Positions 38,711-42,873 of a stretch of 42,873 nucleotides of DNA are shown one piece after another. The DNA lies in the NCBI GenBank assembly GCA_016649745.1, contig JAENXD010000002.1, positions 1 through 42,873 on the forward strand. The letters are read 5' to 3'. Positions within the stretch are counted from its first letter, which is position 1. Each line of letters starts with the position of its first letter. Origin of the DNA: Flavobacteriaceae bacterium (lineage in GTDB: Bacteria > Bacteroidota > Bacteroidia > Flavobacteriales > Flavobacteriaceae). Under the pieces are notes generated by a model, which was not told the origin of the DNA, did no database searches, and saw only the letters and a list, made by a program, of their open reading frames with translations. The position numbers were made by a program, and so were the translations under genes.

Positions 38711-40798
38711 ATGAATGCAAATAAATTGGTTTTACTGTTAATTGCAGCAGTATCAATAAACTATTCTTCTAGCGCACAAGAAAAGATGAAAGAAACACAC
38801 ACTCCTGGATTAGAAATTAAAAATATGGACACCAGTGTAAGTCCGGTCGATGATTTTTTTAGATATGTAAATGGAACTTGGCTCGATAACGCTGAAATTC
38901 CTGCGGACAGAACTTCTTGGGGAAGTTTTAATGAACTCAGAAAAAAAACAGATGCAGATGTTTTGGAAATTTTAAATGAAGCGATCAAACAACAAAATTC
39001 TCCAAAATTAAAAGATACACAAGGAAAATTAACTGCAATGTCCGATCAGGAAAAAGCTGTGAATTATTATGAATCCATTATGGATTCTGTTTCAAGAAAC
39101 AGTCAGGGAATCAATCCGGTTCTTCCTTTTTTGGCTAAAATTGACGCCGTAAATAATTTGGAAGATTTGAATCATCTTTTGATTGAAAGCGCGCCTTATG
39201 GCGGCGTTGGGTTTTATAATTTTTATATTTATAACGATTTAAAAAACAGCAACAGATATGTGGGTTATGTGTCGCCGGCAGGATTGGGTTTGTCGCGTGA
39301 TTATTATGTGGATCAAGATGAGAACACAAAATTAAAAAGAGAAAAATATATTGCGCATATTTCTAAAATGCTTCAATTTTATGGCGATTCCCAAGAAATT
39401 GCAAGTAAAAACGCACAACGAATCTTTAAGTATGAATATAATTTAGCAAAACCGAGGATGACCAAAGAAGAATCCAGAGATCGCCGAAAATCTTACAATC
39501 CAAAAAGTATCGAAGAATTAACCGCGCTGACTTCTTCCATAAATTGGACTAATTATTTTACGGGAATTGGTATTTCTAAAATGGATACCGTTGTTGTAAG
39601 GGAACCAAAATATATGGCAGCAATGGATTCAATACTGAAATCGAGTTCAATTGAAGACGTTAAATTATATTTAAAATGGACTGCAATAGATCGTGCTGCA
39701 GGGATGTTAAGTGATGACATTGAAGTTGCAAATTGGGAATTTTACGGTAAGGAATTAACAGGTGCCGTTCAACAGCTTCCTCGAGATGAAAGAGCTTTAA
39801 GTTCCATAAATGGTGTCATTGGTGAAGCATTGGGAAAATTATATGTCGATAAAAAATTTCCGCCGGAAGCCAAAGCCAAAGCCTTGGAAATGATTAAAAA
39901 CGTCATGGCCGGTTATGAAATCAGAATTCAAAAATTGCCTTGGATGAGCGATGCCACAAAACAAAAAGCATTGGAAAAACTTCATAAATTAACCATTAAA
40001 ATCGCCTATCCCGATAAATGGAAAGATTATTCTGCGCTTGAAGTTGTTGGCGTAAAAGAGGGAGGTTCTTATTTTCAAAATTCAATGAATGCCAGAAAAT
40101 GGAATTTCGATAAAAATATTGCAAAATTGGGAAATCCTGTAGACAGAACAGAATGGGGAATGTCACCGCAAACAGTGAATGCCTATTTTAATCCCACAAA
40201 TAATGAAATCGTATTTCCGGCAGCTATTTTACAACCGCCCTTTTACAATTATTTAGCCGATGAAGCCGTTAATTATGGCGGGATAGGAGCAGTTATTGGT
40301 CACGAAATTTCACATAGTTTCGACGATTCAGGTTCGAGATTTGATGGTGATGGAAATTTGGTTGATTGGTGGACTGCTGAAGATTTGGAAAAATTTACAG
40401 TGCTTGGAAAAAAATTGGACGATCAATATAGTGCAGTGGAAGCATTGCCCGAAGTATACTTAAACGGCACTTACAATTTAGGGGAAAATATTGGCGATTT
40501 AGGTGGTGTGAACGCTGCTTTAGAAGGACTGGAATTGTTTTATAAAACAAATGGCAGACCTGAAAAAATAGACGGATTTACAGCAGAACAACGCTTTTTT
40601 ATATCTTGGGCAACAGTTTGGCGCACTAAAATGCGTGAGGATGCGTTGCGTAATTTAATAAAAACCGATCCACATGCTCCAGGAATGTTTAGGGCTTATA
40701 TGCCTTTAACAAATATTGATGCGTTTTATGATGCATTTAATATCAAAGCAGAAGACAATATGTATTTAGAAGCAGATGAAAGGGTTAAAATATGGTAA
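38711..40798 (+). CDS. M13 family metallopeptidase (PepO/neprilysin-like)
   Basis: VIGHEISHSFDDSGSRFDGDGNL (HExxH), NIGDLGGVNAALEG, C-terminal YLEADERVKIW. Confidence 0.94.
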   Translation: MNANKLVLLLIAAVSINYSSSAQEKMKETHTPGLEIKNMDTSVSPVDDFFRYVNGTWLDNAEIPADRTSWGSFNELRKKTDADVLEILNEAIKQQNSPKLKDTQGKLTAMSDQEKAVNYYESIMDSVSRNSQGINPVLPFLAKIDAVNNLEDLNHLLIESAPYGGVGFYNFYIYNDLKNSNRYVGYVSPAGLGLSRDYYVDQDENTKLKREKYIAHISKMLQFYGDSQEIASKNAQRIFKYEYNLAKPRMTKEESRDRRKSYNPKSIEELTALTSSINWTNYFTGIGISKMDTVVVREPKYMAAMDSILKSSSIEDVKLYLKWTAIDRAAGMLSDDIEVANWEFYGKELTGAVQQLPRDERALSSINGVIGEALGKLYVDKKFPPEAKAKALEMIKNVMAGYEIRIQKLPWMSDATKQKALEKLHKLTIKIAYPDKWKDYSALEVVGVKEGGSYFQNSMNARKWNFDKNIAKLGNPVDRTEWGMSPQTVNAYFNPTNNEIVFPAAILQPPFYNYLADEAVNYGGIGAVIGHEISHSFDDSGSRFDGDGNLVDWWTAEDLEKFTVLGKKLDDQYSAVEALPEVYLNGTYNLGENIGDLGGVNAALEGLELFYKTNGRPEKIDGFTAEQRFFISWATVWRTKMREDALRNLIKTDPHAPGMFRAYMPLTNIDAFYDAFNIKAEDNMYLEADERVKIW

Positions 40799-40811
40799 TT
40801 GAAAGGTAGAT

Positions 40812-40840
40812 AAAAAGGAGCTGTTACAGCTCCTTTTTTA
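40812..40840. terminator. Bidirectional terminator between M13 peptidase gene and nadB; loop is the nadB stop codon
   Basis: AAAAAGGAGCTG-TTA-CAGCTCCTTTTTT. Confidence 0.85.
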
Positions 40841-42419
40841 TTAAATCAACATTGTAAAATCCGCCCCGATTTTCTTTTCTTTCTTTAGAAAATCGTGTAA
40901 TTAAAAAAGCAGTTGTAATTAGGTTTCTGAGTTCACACAAATCCACTGAAAGTTCAGAATGCTCGTAAAGACGCTTATTGTCTTCAAACAATACATGAAG
41001 CTTTCTTTCAGCGCGCAATAAACGTTCGTTGGAGCGAACAATACCAACATAATTGCTCATAATGGTTTTCACTTCATTTCTGTCATGAGTAATTAAAATT
41101 TTCTCCATATTTTTTACCACGCCACTGTCATTCCAGTCGGGAATATTTTTTGGGGTTTTAATTTTTTCAAATCGTTGCGTTAAATTTTCAAAGGCCCTGT
41201 GGGCAAAAACAATGCCTTCCAACAAAGAATTTGAAGCCAGTCTGTTTGCGCCATGAAGACCGGTTCTGGTAACTTCACCGGCACTATATAAATTTTTAAT
41301 GGAAGTTTTTGCTTTTTTATTCACATTTACGCCACCACAAATATAATGTGCCGCAGGGGAGACAGGAATAAAATCCTTACGAACATCTATGCCTAAAGTC
41401 ATACATTTTTCGGTAATGTTTGGAAAGTGTTTTTTAAAAGATTCAAACTCTAAATGCGTGCAATCAAGATAAACATTGGGCATTCCACTTTTTTTAAGCT
41501 CATGATCAATGGCTCTCGCCACAATATCCCGTGAAGCCAATTCTTCACGCTCATCATATTTATGCATAAATTGGTTGCCGTAATAATCCCTTAAAATAGC
41601 ACCGGCCCCACGAACAGCTTCTGAAATTAAAAAAGCCGGGTATTCGCCGGGGTTGTATAAAGCGGTTGGGTGGAACTGAATAAACTCAACATCAGAAACT
41701 TCAGCCATCGCCCTATAGGCCATCGCAATTCCGTCACCGGTCGCAACTACCGGATTTGTGGTGGTAAAATAAACCTGCCCGTTTCCCCCTGAAGCCAACA
41801 TAGTTACTTTTGCCGCAAATGTTTTTACCACATTTTTTTTCTCGTCCAGTACATAAGCGCCATAACAGGTAATTTTTTCCGATACAGAGGTTTGTCTTTT
41901 TTTAACCTGATGTTCCGTAATCAAATCAATGGCGAAATGGTGCGATAAAAATTGAATATTTTTGGTGTTTTCGACTTGTGCAATTAGTGCTCTTTCAATT
42001 TCTGCACCTGTAAGATCTTCGTGATGTAAAATTCGATCTTGAGAATGTCCGCCTTCTCTTCCCAAAGAAAAGTTTCCTTCGGAAGTTTTATCAAATATAG
42101 CACCCCAATCCATCAATTCTTTGAGTCGGGCAGGAGCGTCTTCCACCACCATTCTCACCACTTCTTCATCACACAAACCATCGCCGGCAATTAAGGTGTC
42201 TTCTATATGTTGTTCAAATGAATCTACGGTTTTGTTCCAAACAGAAGCAATTCCACCTTGGGCATATTTGGTGTTGCTTTCGCTCTTTTCGCTTTTTGTG
42301 ATAATAGTAACTGTTGCATCTTTAAAGTGATTTGCAACTTTTAAGGCAAAACTTAACCCGGCGATTCCCGAACCGATAATTAGAAAATCGGAGTTGTATG
42401 ATTTTTTTTCAGCATTCAT
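40824..42419 (-). CDS. nadB: L-aspartate oxidase
   Basis: DFLIIGSGIAGLSFALK, TKYAQGGIASV, REGGHSQDRILHHEDLTG, AAHYICGGVNVN, GLHGANRLASNSLLEG. Confidence 0.97.
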   Translation of the reverse strand: MNAEKKSYNSDFLIIGSGIAGLSFALKVANHFKDATVTIITKSEKSESNTKYAQGGIASVWNKTVDSFEQHIEDTLIAGDGLCDEEVVRMVVEDAPARLKELMDWGAIFDKTSEGNFSLGREGGHSQDRILHHEDLTGAEIERALIAQVENTKNIQFLSHHFAIDLITEHQVKKRQTSVSEKITCYGAYVLDEKKNVVKTFAAKVTMLASGGNGQVYFTTTNPVVATGDGIAMAYRAMAEVSDVEFIQFHPTALYNPGEYPAFLISEAVRGAGAILRDYYGNQFMHKYDEREELASRDIVARAIDHELKKSGMPNVYLDCTHLEFESFKKHFPNITEKCMTLGIDVRKDFIPVSPAAHYICGGVNVNKKAKTSIKNLYSAGEVTRTGLHGANRLASNSLLEGIVFAHRAFENLTQRFEKIKTPKNIPDWNDSGVVKNMEKILITHDRNEVKTIMSNYVGIVRSNERLLRAERKLHVLFEDNKRLYEHSELSVDLCELRNLITTAFLITRFSKERKENRGGFYNVDLIKKEL

Positions 42420-42430
42420 TTGATTTATTG

Positions 42431-42873
42431 TTATTTAGAAAGTTCCAACATGCGTTCAATAGAAACCAATGCTTTTTTCCTTAATTCTTCCTCAACATTA
42501 ACCTCGGGTAATTCATATTTTAAGCATAAATACAATTTTTGCATGGTATTCATTTTCATATAAAAACATTCGCTACAATTGCAATTGTCATCGTCAACTG
42601 GGGCAGGAATTAAAATTTTATCGGGAGCTATTTCACGCATTTTGTGTAAAATTCCAACTTCAGTCGCGACAATAAATTTTTTCGCTTTGCTTGTTTTTAT
42701 ATAATTTAACAATCCGGAAGTAGAACCAACATATTTGGCAACTTTCAATAAATGTTCTTTAGATTCAGGATGTGCAATAATTTCAGCACCTGGATTTTCA
42801 GCGTATAATTTCAATATTTTATCTATTGAAAAAGCTTCATGAACCATACAGGCACCATCCCAAAGCACCATAT
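42431..42873 (-). CDS. nadA: quinolinate synthase, C-terminal portion (5' end outside window)
   Basis: AHPESKEHLLKVAKYVGSTSGLLNYI, FIVATEVGILHKM, CNCSECFYMKMNTMQKLY; adjacent to nadB. Confidence 0.96.
   Translation of the reverse strand, partial: MVLWDGACMVHEAFSIDKILKLYAENPGAEIIAHPESKEHLLKVAKYVGSTSGLLNYIKTSKAKKFIVATEVGILHKMREIAPDKILIPAPVDDDNCNCSECFYMKMNTMQKLYLCLKYELPEVNVEEELRKKALVSIERMLELSK

Noticed and set aside
1-42873. CRISPR arrays, retrons, defence islands, BGCs
   Set aside because: No regularly spaced repeats, reverse transcriptase, cas or defence-type genes were seen on either strand.

Overview
AT-rich window from a Bacteroidota genome, most likely Flavobacteriaceae. It has four parts. 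(1) 1-5744: hexuronate / Entner-Doudoroff cassette (3' end of an SDR, uxuA, uxaC, kdgK, a 6-phosphofructokinase with PPi-type active-site motifs, KDPG aldolase). (2) 5745-6694: non-coding scar region with a tRNA-Ser 3' fragment, terminator, att-like repeat and coding debris. (3) 6695-25409: beta-glucan/laminarin-type polysaccharide utilization locus: membrane-spanning LuxR-HTH regulator without a kinase, SusC/SusD, a GDPD-GH16 fusion lipoprotein, an EEP-family phosphodiesterase, an MFS sugar transporter, a GH-A TIM-barrel hydrolase, GH3, GH2 and GH16, plus two gene remnants. It is followed by a broken IS5-like transposase. (4) 26480-end: housekeeping genes (tRNA methyltransferase-like, saccharopine dehydrogenase-like, DUF2007, DUF423, pckA, nhaA, a lipoprotein, tag, SRPBCC/GyrI-like, DPP III, SDR, MazG-like, M13 peptidase, nadB, nadA). 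The most interesting signals are: the PUL lies between two ~115-bp diverged direct repeats, one abutting a tRNA-Ser 3' fragment; the phosphodiesterase-GH16 fusion next to a second phosphodiesterase-fold enzyme, suggesting a phospho-substituted beta-glucan target; a PPi-PFK inside a uronate operon; three LacI-type operator-like palindromes upstream of pckA; a ~187-bp palindromic MITE-like element; and a G5x4 quadruplex-capable motif. No CRISPR array, rRNA or intact tRNA was seen. No database search was run, so family assignments rest on motifs and recall.
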